Shown: positions 50,963 through 60,475 of the stretch, piece after piece
Position numbering within the stretch: the first letter of the stretch is position 1
Layout: each line of letters starts with the position of its first letter
NCBI GenBank assembly: GCA_963850605.1
Contig: CAWKLX010000002.1
Location: 248,001-312,000 of the forward strand
Origin: BOG-908 sp963850605
GTDB lineage: Bacteria; Pseudomonadota; Alphaproteobacteria; Acetobacterales; Acetobacteraceae
Reading direction: 5' to 3'
DNA: 64,000 nt
The notes under the pieces: generated by a model
The model's database searches: none
What the model saw: the letters and a program-made list of their open reading frames with translations, nothing else
What the model was told of the DNA's origin: nothing
Program-made: the position numbers and the translations under genes

Positions 50963-51932
50963 ATGGAGCATGCCGACCGCATACATGCGATCGCCCGAGA
51001 CCCGTCCGCCTGCGGGCGCTCTGCCGTGTTCGCGTCCTGGACTCGCTCGCTGACCCGCTACAAGCTGGACCCTCTCGCGAAAGCACCGCCTCGCCGCCTG
51101 ACTGACGGCGAGTTGCGCCGGGCGCGCAGCGAGATGGAGCCGATGCTGGCCGCTTCCGGCGCCACGCTGGACCGGCTGTTCGCGGCGGTCGGCGGCAGCG
51201 GCTGTTGCGTGCTGTTCACCGACCGGCATGGCGTGCCGGTGGAGCGGCGCGGCGCGCATGGCGACGAGGATACGTTTCGAGGCTGGGGCCTGTGGCCGGG
51301 TGCGGTGTGGAGCGAGGCGGCCGAGGGCACGAACGGCATCGGCACCTGCCTGGCCGAGGGCCGGCCGCTGCTGATCCATCGCGAGCAGCATTTCTTCGAG
51401 CGCAACACCGGCCTCTCCTGCGCGGTGGCGCCGATCCACGACCACAAGGGACGGCTGGCGGCGGCACTCGATGTGTCGTCCTGCCGTGGGGACCTGACGG
51501 AGGATGTGGCGCGGCTGATCGCGTCGGCCGTGACGGACGCGGCGCGGCGGATCGAGGCGCGGCATTTCGCGCACGCCTTTGCCGGGCGCGCGCATCGTTC
51601 TGCCGCCGGAAATGGAGTGGAACGCCGGTGCGCTGCTGGCGGTGGATGGGTGCGACATGGTGGTAGGGGCGACCTGCGCGGCGCGCCAGGCCTGCGGGAT
51701 TACCGACGCGATGCTGGAACGGGGCCTGCCGGCGCGCAGTGTTCTGGAGCCGGAGGGTGCCCAGGCCGAGAGCCTGTGCACGGCCGAGCGTGGCGTGCTG
51801 CAGCGCGCGCTGGCCCGTTGCGGGGGCAATGTGTCCGCTGCGGCGAAGTTCCTGGGGGTCAGCCGGGCGACGCTGCATCGCAAGATGCACCGCGCGGGTT
51901 TGGCGGGGGCGCGATCCGGGAAGCCGCGATGA
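50963..51932 (+). pseudogene. AcoR-like GAF-Fis transcriptional regulator, frameshifted
   Basis: The first frame encodes a GAF sensor domain (about residues 60-200; VLFTDRHGVPVERRG, WSEAAEGTNGIGTCLAEG, FFERNTGLSCAVAPIHDHKGRLAAALDVS) up to HFAHAFAG. One extra G in the GGG at 51584-51586 shifts the frame. The next frame gives ARIVLPPEMEWNAGALLAVDG and a Fis-type helix-turn-helix (RALARCGGNVSAAAKFLGVSRATLHRKMHRAGL). Without the insertion it has 322 residues. The AAA+ sigma-54 module of full AcoR is absent, as in the short variants. Probable sensor of alcohol, aldehyde or related compounds controlling the divergent dehydrogenase genes. Confidence 0.8.
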
Positions 51933-51946
51933 GGAAGAAATAATTT

Positions 51947-52042
51947 ACCACGAAGGCACAAAGACCACGAAGAGAAGAGAAACAAGTCAAATCATCGTTG
52001 AGCGTATTTCTTCAGTCTTCGTGTTCTTCGTGTCTTCGTGGT
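51947..52042. repeat. Long intergenic inverted repeat (ACCACGAAG...CTTCGTGGT)
   Basis: Left arm ACCACGAAGGCACAAAG with a second ACCACGAAGAG; right arm CTTCGTGTTCTTCGTGTC and TTCGTGGT at the end. The arms are made of CACGAAG units and can form a long stem around a loop of about 30 bases (TCAAATCATCGTTGAGCG). Elements of this style recur in many proteobacterial genomes as dispersed intergenic palindromes. It lies just after the regulator gene, before a convergent lipoprotein gene. Confidence 0.75.
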
Positions 52043-52061
52043 TGAGTTCTCTTTCTTGGAC

Positions 52062-52250
52062 CTATTTCGCGCCAGCCCGGTTATCGTCCGTGCCCGACCC
52101 TAGCGGGCCGCCGCCGACGGAAGCGCCGGCACTCGCGCCCACATATGGCCCCGCGCCACTGGGCGCCGGTCCCGGCTGACCAGTCGCCTGCATGTTCGTG
52201 TTCGTGCAGGCGGCAACGCCCATCAGGGCGACGAAAATCATCCAGCGCAT
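52062..52250 (-). CDS. Small hypothetical lipoprotein
   Basis: 62 residues from the ATG at 52250 with a GGACGGA site upstream. A hydrophobic segment MRWMIFVALMGVAAC ends in a lipobox-like V-A-A-C, then a Thr/Asn/Gly/Pro-rich low-complexity tail (NTNMQATGQPGPAPSGAGPYVGASAGASVGGG). No family. Such short lipoproteins are frequent and usually uncharacterised. Confidence 0.6.
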   Translation of the reverse strand: MRWMIFVALMGVAACTNTNMQATGQPGPAPSGAGPYVGASAGASVGGGPLGSGTDDNRAGAK

Positions 52251-52355
52251 CGATCCGTCCCGGTTACAGGACTTGCGTAACGCCAACCAGAAACGCGAGG
52301 TTTCGGCACGTCGCCGAAAGGTGGTGGAGCGCTCGCAAGCGCCCCACCCTTTGGA

Positions 52356-53619
52356 CTACTTGCCGGAGCGGCCGTAGGGCGTGCCCACGCCGGTGCAGAA
52401 ATCCCAGCCCTTGACGGCCTTGGTGCGTTTTGCCGTTGGAGCCGCAGGTGCCGCCCTTGATGTCGGTCCAGTTCGCCTGGTTCTTGAACCCGGCATACAC
52501 CGTCGTCAGTTCGGCCACGGTGGACGTGAAGAAGTTCGACGCGTTGTTGACCAGCGCCGCCAATGCGGGCGAGGCCACGCTGGTGCCGCCGATCACGAGC
52601 CATTGCAGGTTCTGACCCTGATAGGGTGTGGTGTCGTAGATCCACACGCCGGTGTTCGGGTCGGCGACGAGCGAGATGTCCGGCGTGCCGCGGAAGCTGC
52701 CGACGATCTTGGAGATCGGCGACTGGTAGGCCGGGACCGGGACGTAGGCGCTGGAACCGCCGCCGGTGTCCACCCACGCTGTCTGGTTGATGTAGTTGGC
52801 GTTTGCGTCGCGGTTGACCGACGTGCCACCGACGGCCACGACGTTGGACAGGGCGGCGGGCACGCCAATGCCGGGCGCGTCGCCGGAAGACGCGAAATAG
52901 ACGACGCCGTTGGTGGCGAAGGTGCTCTCGTATTGTTCTTCGCCGCTGAATTCGCCGCCGCTCCAGCTGTTGGAGACTTCACCGCCGCCGGCCTTGGCGA
53001 CCAGGTTGGAGGCGACCGTTTCGGCAGCAAATAGATCCGTGAAGCTGTTGCTGTTGGCTTCGACCAGGATCACCTTGGCGCTGGGCGCCAGACCGTGCGC
53101 CATCTCGATGTCGAGCGCTTCCTCCAGCTCCCAGCCACCGCTGCTGTCCTGCGCGGGCTTCTTGCCGCCGGCATAGACGACTTCGAAATTCTTCGACGTG
53201 ACGGCGGGCAGGCCGTATTGCTTGCTGTAGGCGGCGAGGTCTTTCTTGGCGGTGGGGTAGTCGTAGGCGTCGACGATGGCGACGACCTTGCTGCCGCCGG
53301 TGGTGACTGTCTTGAGCGTCTCCGGGTTGCAGCCGGTCACCTTGGCGGTCAGGCCGTAAAGGCAGGCGAGCGAGGCTGGGGTTTCGTATTTTCCGGAGGG
53401 CGAGGTGGCGGCGGGCGAGGTCTGGCCGCGCGGCTGGAAGATGCGCACGTTGGTGTGTGGCCGGTTGCCCACTGGCTGGCTGGATTCCGGCACGATGACC
53501 GTGCCCTCGGCCTGAGGGATCAGGATGTCGGCGGCACGTGCCGTGGCCGCGGCGGACAGTACCAACCCTGCCGCCAGGCACGCGGTGGCTCCGAGTTGCG
53601 CCTTAAGATTCATTCTCAT
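52356..53619 (-). pseudogene. Secreted S53-family (sedolisin) serine-carboxyl peptidase, frameshifted at the 3' end
   Basis: Signal peptide (MRMNLKAQLGATACLAAGLVLSAAATARA) and S53 catalytic core: the Glu/Asp pair in ELEEALDIEMAHGLAPSAKVILVEA, the oxyanion Asp region (VVYFASSGDAPGIG) and the serine motif IGGTSVASPALAAL. One extra base at 52425 changes the frame in the final calcium-site region, where KAVKGWDFCTGVGTPYGRSG-stop is the expected ending. Without it, 420 residues. As read, the last 25 codons are replaced by a 50-residue nonsense tail. No large pro-domain is present, so it belongs to the short bacterial type. Upstream extension to 53676 has no signal sequence. Confidence 0.78.
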
Positions 53620-53841
53620 GGGAGTTCCAAATGTTTCGACGAACAAAAGCATTCGGCAGATGACCGCATTCGTCAAGAGGCGTGTCGCGGCCTGAGATGA
53701 TAAAATACTGAGTCAAAAACGGCCAGATTGGAAGCGTTTTACTACTGTCTGTTCCAAGCGGACGTGTCGTGCCCACAAAGGGACACGACACTTCGGGAAA
53801 GCTGCAAAGGTGGAACGCCGGGCGGCGCTCCACCAGCACGG

Positions 53842-55564
53842 TCAATGTACCTGGGTGATGTAGGTACCCCAGTTGGCATACTGGCCGCGGGGGAACTGCT
53901 TGGTGTTCGGGATGTATTCGTTGCCTGTCCAGTAATAACCGGTCGCGGCATCCACCACGGCGCTGGCGTAGTCGCCCCAACGGCCCACGGCCGCCGTGGC
54001 GCCATTGTAGCCGGTGAACCCGTCGTCGGAGGCCGCACCCGCACCGGTGACCGTGTAGTTGCCGGCCGGCGCGTTGTTGAGAAATTCGATGAAGCCCGTG
54101 CTCGGGAAGCCGCCCGGAACCTTCTTCGACTTGTTGACGATGGTCGTGCCGATGATGCCGTTGCCGGTCTTGTCGAGCGCGATGCCTGGATAGGTCAGGC
54201 TGTAGCCGGCCGCGGGCGTGATGTAGCCCTGGGCTACGATCTTTGCGGTGACGGACGTTTTCGTGGCCGTGGGCGTGAGCACGAAATACGCGATCTGGTC
54301 ACGCGCCAATCCGTTTGCGTCCGTGGTGCCGGTGGTTAGTGCGGCATACAGGTTGCCGACCGCGTATTTTACGCCGCCGCCGAAGGCGTTGTAGCCGCCA
54401 TCGAGTTGCGGCGATTTCTTGGCGCCGACGGACTTGCCGTACGGACCCACGTCGTTGGGTTCGGTGGACGGTACGGTGCCGGTGTAGTTCTCCGCCGCGA
54501 CGTCGACCGAGGCCAGCGTCAGGGACTTGGCCGACGTCGCCAGCTTGTTGGTGTTGCTGAGGGCGAAGACGCGGACGTTGGTCGATCCGTCGAAGATGTT
54601 GCGCGCGGTCAGCAGGTACTCGGTGCCATTGGCTTCGGCCGCGAAGGGCGCGCCGGGCGCGGGCTGGGCTGGCTGGACGACGAAATCCTGCGACTGGAAG
54701 TCCACATACTTGAAGGTCGCGCCGGTCTGGAGCTGCTTGAGCGGCAGCGCGTAGATGGCGGCGGAGACGAAGTTGCCCGACGAGTTCGAGAACAGGTCGG
54801 CGCCGATGTAGAAGCCGTTCTTGTCGAAACCCACCTGCGGGTAGTCGGGCAGGCAGGAGCCGCCGCACGCCGAGATCTGGCTGGTCAGCGCATCGACCTT
54901 GTTGATGTAGTAGGCGCCGGTTGGGTCGGACGTCTTGCTGACGGCCACGAAAAACCCGTTGAAGCTGTTGCCATAGACCAGCTCCTCGACAATCCAGCGG
55001 CCGATCGACGGCAGGTAGACGGCATGCGGGTCGCTCAGGTTATCGGTGCTGTCGCCAAAGAAGGTGGAGGTCGTGACCGGGCTGACCAGCGTCTTGCCGG
55101 TCGAAATCCGTGATCTGCAGCGCGTTGTTGACGACCTCGACGACCGTGCCGTTGTTGACGGCCAGGCCCTGATCCGGCGGCTCGAGCTCGCCGCCGCTGA
55201 GCGACGCGAACAGGCCGTCGGTGATGCCGGTGAACCCGGTAACGTTGGCCGGCGGGGTGCCGATCGACGGACCGCCGACCACCGCGATGTTCGGCTCACC
55301 GGAGCGCGGCAGGGCGGCGGGAACGCGGCTCAGCGCGCCGTCCGGGAAGCGGTGCAGCGGCATCGCGGCCGGGCCGTGGATAGCCTGCGCCTGCAGGGCA
55401 CGGATGTTGGCGGCGCTGACGGACAGCTCGCGCAGCGAGGGCGTGAGCCGCGCGTCCGGCACGGCGCCGGCGCCGGACGGGTGAACGAAAGACGGGGCAG
55501 CGATGGCGGTTCCGGCCGTGCCGGCGAGGAACGTCAGACCGCAGATAAGGCTTGCTCGTTGCAC
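53842..55564 (-). pseudogene. Large hypothetical secreted protein, frameshifted
   Basis: Signal peptide MQRASLICGLTFLAGTAGTAIAA. The first frame runs to VEVVNNALQITD; the second gives STGKTLVSPVTTSTFFGDSTDNLSDPHAVYLPSIGRWIVEELVYGN to the end. A single extra A in the run at 55104-55106 (T on the coding strand) explains the break; restored length 573 residues. Repeated Gly/Asn/Thr-rich strands and motifs such as VGFDKNGFYIGADLF and YPGIALDKTGNGIIG suggest a beta-propeller-like extracellular domain. No family is named. It lies beside the S53 peptidase gene, same strand, which could process exported proteins. Confidence 0.72.
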
Positions 55565-55897
55565 TTGCTGTTCTCCGATAAGGATTGGGCAGTCAAAGAC
55601 GACGGCGTGCTATGTCAGGACAATATAGCCGAGAGTAGAACGTCAGCATAAGGGTCATTTTGATTTGTTTATAAACCCGAAGCGTGTCAGGATATTAAGC
55701 GGCCCTGTATCCATACGCAATGAGATACTAGGCTCTCCGGTGCATTTTTTCCAAAAAACACCGGCGCAGGACGCGATGTTCTACTGTAGGTTGCGTTTTT
55801 GGGCGGTAATGCGAGTCTCGCCGCGGCGGTACTTCGTTCTGAAAACGTTACGAACAGGCCTTGGCCTTGCCGTTCTAAGCGCGTAATCCCACCCGCA
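55565..55897. other. Intergenic region with a hairpin
   Basis: 333 bases between divergent genes. A hairpin CCGGTGCATTTTTT / AAAAAACACCGG lies at 55737-55764. The A/T-rich segment around 55655-55700 may hold promoters. No coding frame is supported. Confidence 0.5.
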
Positions 55898-56683
55898 ATG
55901 TATGCCATTGACGTCACCGACCTGACCAAACGCTACCGGGCCGCCCTGGCCGTGGACGGGGTGAGCTTCACCGTGCGCCGCGGCGAGACGGTGGGGCTGC
56001 TGGGCGGCAACGGTGCGGGCAAGACCACCACGATCGCCATGCTGCTCGGGTTGCTGGTACCGACGTCCGGCCACATTCACGTGCTGGGGCACGACATGGC
56101 GTGCGACCGGTTCGCGGCGCTGGCCCGGGTGAATTTCTCCTCGCCCTACGTGGCGCTGCCGCACCGGCTGACGGTGGCGGAGAATTTGCGGGTATATTGT
56201 CACCTCTACAACGTGCGCGGCGTGGACCGGCGGATCGCCGAGTTGGCGGACGAGCTGGATTTGCACGCGTTCCTGGACCGGCCGGCGGGCCAGCTCTCGG
56301 CCGGCCAGAAGACGCGCGTGGCACTGGCCAAATCGCTGATCAACCGGCCGGAGCTGCTGCTGCTGGATGAACCGACGGCCTCGCTCGACCCCGACACCGG
56401 TGACCTGGTGCGGAGCTGGCTGGAGCGCTACCGGGCGGAGAGCGGGTGCACCATCCTGCTGGCCAGCCACAATATGGACGAGGTGGCGCGCCTGTGCGGG
56501 CAGGTGCTGATGATGAAGCAGGGCCGGATCGTCGATCGCGGGACGACGGACGAATTGCTGGCGCGCTACGACCGCGACGATCTGGAGGACGTGTTCCTGG
56601 ATATCGCCCGGTCGCGCGGACGGCAGGCGCCGGAGATGGGCGAGGTGACCGAAATGGGCGAGCGGTCCGAGGTGGGGGCATGA
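55898..56683 (+). CDS. ABC transporter ATP-binding protein
   Basis: 261 residues. Walker A GGNGAGKTT (about 38-46), Q-loop replaced by the NFSSPY region, ABC signature QLSAGQKTRVALAKSLI, Walker B LLLLDEPTASLDPDT and the switch His in LLASHNMDEV. Class: ABC-2-type exporter ATPase, close to those of drug/polysaccharide exporters. The signature reads LSAGQ instead of LSGGQ. The start was set at the ATG at 55898. The stop overlaps the permease start (ATGATGG at 56680). Substrate unknown. Confidence 0.93.
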   Translation: MYAIDVTDLTKRYRAALAVDGVSFTVRRGETVGLLGGNGAGKTTTIAMLLGLLVPTSGHIHVLGHDMACDRFAALARVNFSSPYVALPHRLTVAENLRVYCHLYNVRGVDRRIAELADELDLHAFLDRPAGQLSAGQKTRVALAKSLINRPELLLLDEPTASLDPDTGDLVRSWLERYRAESGCTILLASHNMDEVARLCGQVLMMKQGRIVDRGTTDELLARYDRDDLEDVFLDIARSRGRQAPEMGEVTEMGERSEVGA

Positions 56684-57480
56684 TGGCCGCGCTGCGCCGT
56701 ATCTGGGGGCTGATGTACCGGCACCTGACCTTGTTCCGCCGGTCCTGGCCGCGGCTGCTGGATCTGGCGTACTGGCCGGTGCTGCAGATGACCATCTGGG
56801 GGTTCACCAGCCGCTTCTTCGCAGCCCGCATCGGCAACCATGGGGCGCTGACCATCGGCATGCTGCTGGGCGGTGTCATCCTGTGGGAGACGGCGCTGCG
56901 CAGCCATCTGGGGTTTGCCGTGACGTTCATGGAGGAGATCTGGTCGCGCAATCTGGGCCACATCTTTGTCTCGCCGCTGCGGCCTTGGGAGCTGCTGGCG
57001 GCCCTGGTCGGCATGTCGGTGGTGCGCATGCTGCTGGGGGTGCTACCGGCGGCGGTGCTGGCGGCGCTGCTGTATCATTTCAATATTTTGACAGTCGGGC
57101 CGGTGCTCATCCTGTTCGCAATCAATCTGATCCTGATGGGATGGTGGATCGCGCTGGGGTGCATCTCGCTCATACTCAGTCAGGGCGGCGGCGCGGAAAG
57201 CCTGGTGTGGTCGATGCTGATCGGGCTGGCGCCGGTGGCGGCCGTTTACTATCCCGTCGCGGTGCTGCCGCACTGGTTGCAGTACGTGGCTTTGTCGCTG
57301 CCGGCGGCGCATGTGTTCGAGGGGTTGCGGGCGGCGATCGGGCAGGGCGTGATACGCTGGGATCATCTGGCGTGGGCGCTGGGGTTGAACTGCGTGTGGA
57401 TGACGGCGTCGATGCTGCTGTTCACCCAGCAGTTTCACGTGGCGCGGCGCAACGGGTCGCTGATGAACATCGGCGAGTAG
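56680..57480 (+). CDS. ABC-2-type transporter permease
   Basis: 266 residues with six hydrophobic segments, among them LLDLAYWPVLQMTIWGF, ALTIGMLLGGVILWETAL, VRMLLGVLPAAVLAALLY, VLILFAINLILMGWWIALGCISLIL and LVWSMLIGLAPVAAVYYPV, the ABC-2 membrane family. The conserved PVAVLPHWLQYVALSLPAAHVFEGLR motif near the end is typical. It forms the channel for the ATPase encoded immediately upstream, overlapping by four bases. The starts at 56680 and 56683 are equally possible. Confidence 0.92.
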   Translation: MMAALRRIWGLMYRHLTLFRRSWPRLLDLAYWPVLQMTIWGFTSRFFAARIGNHGALTIGMLLGGVILWETALRSHLGFAVTFMEEIWSRNLGHIFVSPLRPWELLAALVGMSVVRMLLGVLPAAVLAALLYHFNILTVGPVLILFAINLILMGWWIALGCISLILSQGGGAESLVWSMLIGLAPVAAVYYPVAVLPHWLQYVALSLPAAHVFEGLRAAIGQGVIRWDHLAWALGLNCVWMTASMLLFTQQFHVARRNGSLMNIGE

Positions 57481-57491
57481 GGGGGCGCCGG

Positions 57492-58112
57492 ATGGATTGC
57501 ACCCGTTTCTGGATGATCCGCCACGCGATCGTGGATGAGACGTCGCGCGCCATCCTGTATGGGCGGCTGGATGTGGGGCTGGCGGAGGATAGCCTGGTGG
57601 CCCAGGCCGCCACACATACGGCGCTTGCCGCACGGCTGCCGCGGGATGCGGTCTGGCTGGTGTCGCCGCTGCGGCGGACGCGGGAGACAGCGGCGGTGAT
57701 CCACGCAGCCGGCTACCCGGCGTGTGCGCTGGTGGAGGAGGCGGGGCTGACGGAGCAGGATCTGGGCGAGTGGCAGGGGTTGCGCCATGCCGACCTGCCT
57801 GGCCGGCTCACCGACCCGCCGCATGCCTTCTGGCCGCTGGGTGCCGCCGAGGTGCCGCCTGGCGGCGAGAGCATGGCGCAGGTGATCGAGCGCGTGGGGG
57901 CCACGCTGGAGCGCCTGGCGGTGGAGTATGCGGGTGAGGATGTGGTGTGCATCAGCCATGGCGGCGCCATCCGCGCGGCGGTGGCCCATGCGTTGGGGGT
58001 GGATGCGCAGGCGGCGCTGCATCTGTCGATCCAGAACCTGTCGTTGACCGTGCTGGAGCGGTTTTATGCCGGCTGGCGCGCGGTGGTGGTCAACGAGGGA
58101 GCGGAGATCTAG
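57492..58112 (+). CDS. Histidine phosphatase family protein
   Basis: 206 residues. The phosphatase N-terminal motif RHAIVDE (R-H-A where R-H-G is usual), LVSPLRRTRETAAVI (second Arg), the acidic GLTEQDLGEWQG and the C-terminal VCISHGGAIRAAVAHAL (second His) form the complete catalytic pocket. Substrates of this family range from phosphoglycerate to phosphosugars and cobalamin precursors; nothing here narrows it. It starts 11 bp after the ABC permease stop, so it is in the same unit. Confidence 0.9.
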   Translation: MDCTRFWMIRHAIVDETSRAILYGRLDVGLAEDSLVAQAATHTALAARLPRDAVWLVSPLRRTRETAAVIHAAGYPACALVEEAGLTEQDLGEWQGLRHADLPGRLTDPPHAFWPLGAAEVPPGGESMAQVIERVGATLERLAVEYAGEDVVCISHGGAIRAAVAHALGVDAQAALHLSIQNLSLTVLERFYAGWRAVVVNEGAEI

Positions 58113-58138
58113 CGGTCGCAGGGTAGTGCGGGGCAGGG

Positions 58139-59510
58139 CTATTTTCGCCCAGGCATGACGGTGTCCGGGACGGTGGCGCCGCCGCCCACGATGGTGGCGA
58201 AATCCAGTCCGCGCTTGCTGACCGCAGTGCCGAGGGCGCGTTCGGCGACGCCGGCCAGCAGTCCGAGCAGCAGGGCGGAGGAGCCATTGCGGTGCATCGC
58301 GTCCATGCCCGTCACCGTGCCGATGCCGGCGATGATCGCGCCGCTGAACAGCAGCAGACCGACCAGGCCGGACAGCCCGATCATGAAGGCGATGCGTTCG
58401 GCGGGGTCCAGCCGGTCGGGCTCGAGTGCCGCGAGGTCGGCGAAATCCAGGTTCTGGCGCCTGAGCGAGAACGAGAGCCAGGTGCCGATGGCGGTGCCGA
58501 CAGCAAGCAGGTCGAAATTCCGGAAATTGTACATGAGGCCGCGCACACCGCACAGCACTGTGCAGGAAGCGGTGCCTGGGCCGCCCAGCACCGAAGCCGC
58601 ACCGTAGAGCGCGCCGAAGATGATGGCGGCGACCAGGCTCCAGAAGGCCAGCCGCTTCACATACGTGTTCTTGACCACGCCTGCTTCGCGCAATGTGAAA
58701 AGCTTGCGCAGCCGAACCAGGTCGATCTGCGCGAATTCGATACGGGACGGCTCGGTGGTGGCCAGCCCGACCTGTGCGATGCCGAATAGCTGCTCGATAT
58801 AGAAGGATTGTGCTTCCTTGACGCGCGTCTGCAACGATTGGCGCCGCCAGGGCAGCCACGGCACGTAGCGCAGCCTTTCGTTGAACACCGCCACGATGAC
58901 GTTGTCGGCCTCGTCGATCTCGGCTTTCAGCTTGCCGGCCCAGGGCGGGATCGGTGCGTCGCGCACGTTGATGTTGATGTCTTCGAATATCTCGCCCTTC
59001 TGCTTGGCGGACACGACGAACGGGCATCGGTCCAGGCGCTCGGCCACCTCCTCGTAATGGCCGACAATTCGCCAGGCCTGCCGGCTGGTGGCGTGCAGCA
59101 TTTTCGGCGTGCCGCCAGACGCCGCTTCCACGCGCTTGCGCAGCGCCCCCAGCTCGAGCTTGGCCGCGGCCTTGATGTCGGCGAGTCGCGCTGCGTTGTC
59201 GGTATTGACCTGGTTACGCAGGACGAAACCGGCGATTTCCGAACTCGGCCAACTTCAGTTCGGCTTCAAAATCGCCGGCTTCGGTGGTCGTGGCTTTCGC
59301 TGCTCCGTCATCTTCCGCGACGGAAGGAGGTTCGAATGCTGGAAACAGGTCGTTATCTGGGGCGAATAGCTTGTCGGCCGGCTGATCGGCCACTTGTGGC
59401 GCTACGTGAGTCGCGTTCCCATGGCTTTCGGCCACCTGGGCGGGGTTGCTGTCCTTAGCCGCTTCATGAGCGCCGGGTAAGGCGCCATGACTACCGAGAT
59501 CGTCCGCCAT
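58139..59510 (-). pseudogene. Hypothetical multi-span membrane protein, frameshifted
   Basis: The first frame (MADDLGSHGALPGAHEAAKD ... EAELKLAEF) is a Pro/Ala/Asp-rich disordered start. One extra C in CC at 59239-59240 shifts the frame. The next frame gives EIAGFVLRNQVNTDNAARLADIKAAAK and a long chain ending in four to six hydrophobic spans (FWSLVAAIIFGALYGAAS, DLLAVGTAIGTWLSF, IAFMIGLSGLVGLLLFSGAIIAG). Restored length 456. No family recognised; the charged segment before the spans may be a cytoplasmic domain. As read the whole membrane part is out of frame with the start. Confidence 0.65.
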
Positions 59511-59659
59511 GGCCGTGCTCCGCCGACATCGTGACAGTAAAGCCCGGTGCAGGACGGCACAACAGCCAAACACCAGCCATTTGAAACGCTTTGACATTAA
59601 GTAACGTGTTAACTTGACCCGTTAACGCGATAATGTGGCAGACTAATGGGGTGGCGACG

Positions 59660-60475
59660 ATGGAGACGTTCCCGATGCGCATTTGTAGGATTTCTGCGCT
59701 GGCCGCCTGCCTGCTGGCGCCGCTGACCGCGCAGGCGGTGACGCCGCAGGGGCAGCAGGAACTGGTGGATCGCGCGACGCTCGCCGCGCAGGAGATATTG
59801 GACGATGCGGAGGGGCATGATGCCCGCGCCCTGTTGCCACAGGCCAGGGCGGTGATGATCTGCCCGCGCATCTTCCATGCCGGCTTCCTGTTCGGGGGCG
59901 AGGGCGGGGGGTGCGTGCTGCTGGCCCGCGGCGGGCAGGGGAGCTGGTCCTCGCCGGCCTTCTACAGCGTGGGCGGGGGCAGTTTCGGGCTGCAAGCCGG
60001 CATACAGGATGCCGAGGTGATGATGCTGATCCTGACCGATAACGGCTTGCGGTCGGTGATGGATAGCCAGTTCCGCCTGGGCGGCACCGCCTCGGTTGCG
60101 CTGGTGACCATTGGTGGCGGAGTCGAAGGGGCGACGACCACGAACCTGAATGCCGACATCGTGGCGTTCGCGCGGACGCGGGGGTTGTTTGCCGGGGTGT
60201 CGTTGCAGGGCAGCGTGATGTCGTCCGATAGCGGCGGGGACCAGGTGTATTACAACCAGCCGGTGGGGCCGGTGGACATCGTGATGGCGATGCGGGTGAA
60301 CAATCCGGCCGCCGACCCGCTGCGCGGGGTGCTGATGCGCGGCGGGGCATCGGCCGCGCCCTCGCTGCCGCCGCCGGTGCCGGGCGGCTACTATCAGCAG
60401 CAGGCCGAAGCGCCAGTCGGGTATGCGGCGCCGGCGGGGGCTGTGCAGCAGCAGAGTCTGCCGCCGCCGCGCTGA
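59660..60475 (+). CDS. SYLF/Ysc84-type lipid-binding protein
   Basis: About 271 residues with a signal peptide (MRICRISALAACLLAPLTAQA). The SYLF core is clear: ARAVMICPRIFHAGFLFGGEGGGCVLLAR, SWSSPAFYSVGGGSFGLQAGIQDAEVMMLILTDNGLRSVM and GGTASVALVTIGGGVEGATTTNLNADIVAFARTRGLFAGVSLQGSVM. SYLF proteins bind phosphoinositides in eukaryotes; the bacterial role is unclear, possibly envelope-associated. A Gln/Pro-rich tail follows. Start could be 59660 or 59675; a GGAGA site favours the latter. Confidence 0.88.
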   Translation: METFPMRICRISALAACLLAPLTAQAVTPQGQQELVDRATLAAQEILDDAEGHDARALLPQARAVMICPRIFHAGFLFGGEGGGCVLLARGGQGSWSSPAFYSVGGGSFGLQAGIQDAEVMMLILTDNGLRSVMDSQFRLGGTASVALVTIGGGVEGATTTNLNADIVAFARTRGLFAGVSLQGSVMSSDSGGDQVYYNQPVGPVDIVMAMRVNNPAADPLRGVLMRGGASAAPSLPPPVPGGYYQQQAEAPVGYAAPAGAVQQQSLPPPR

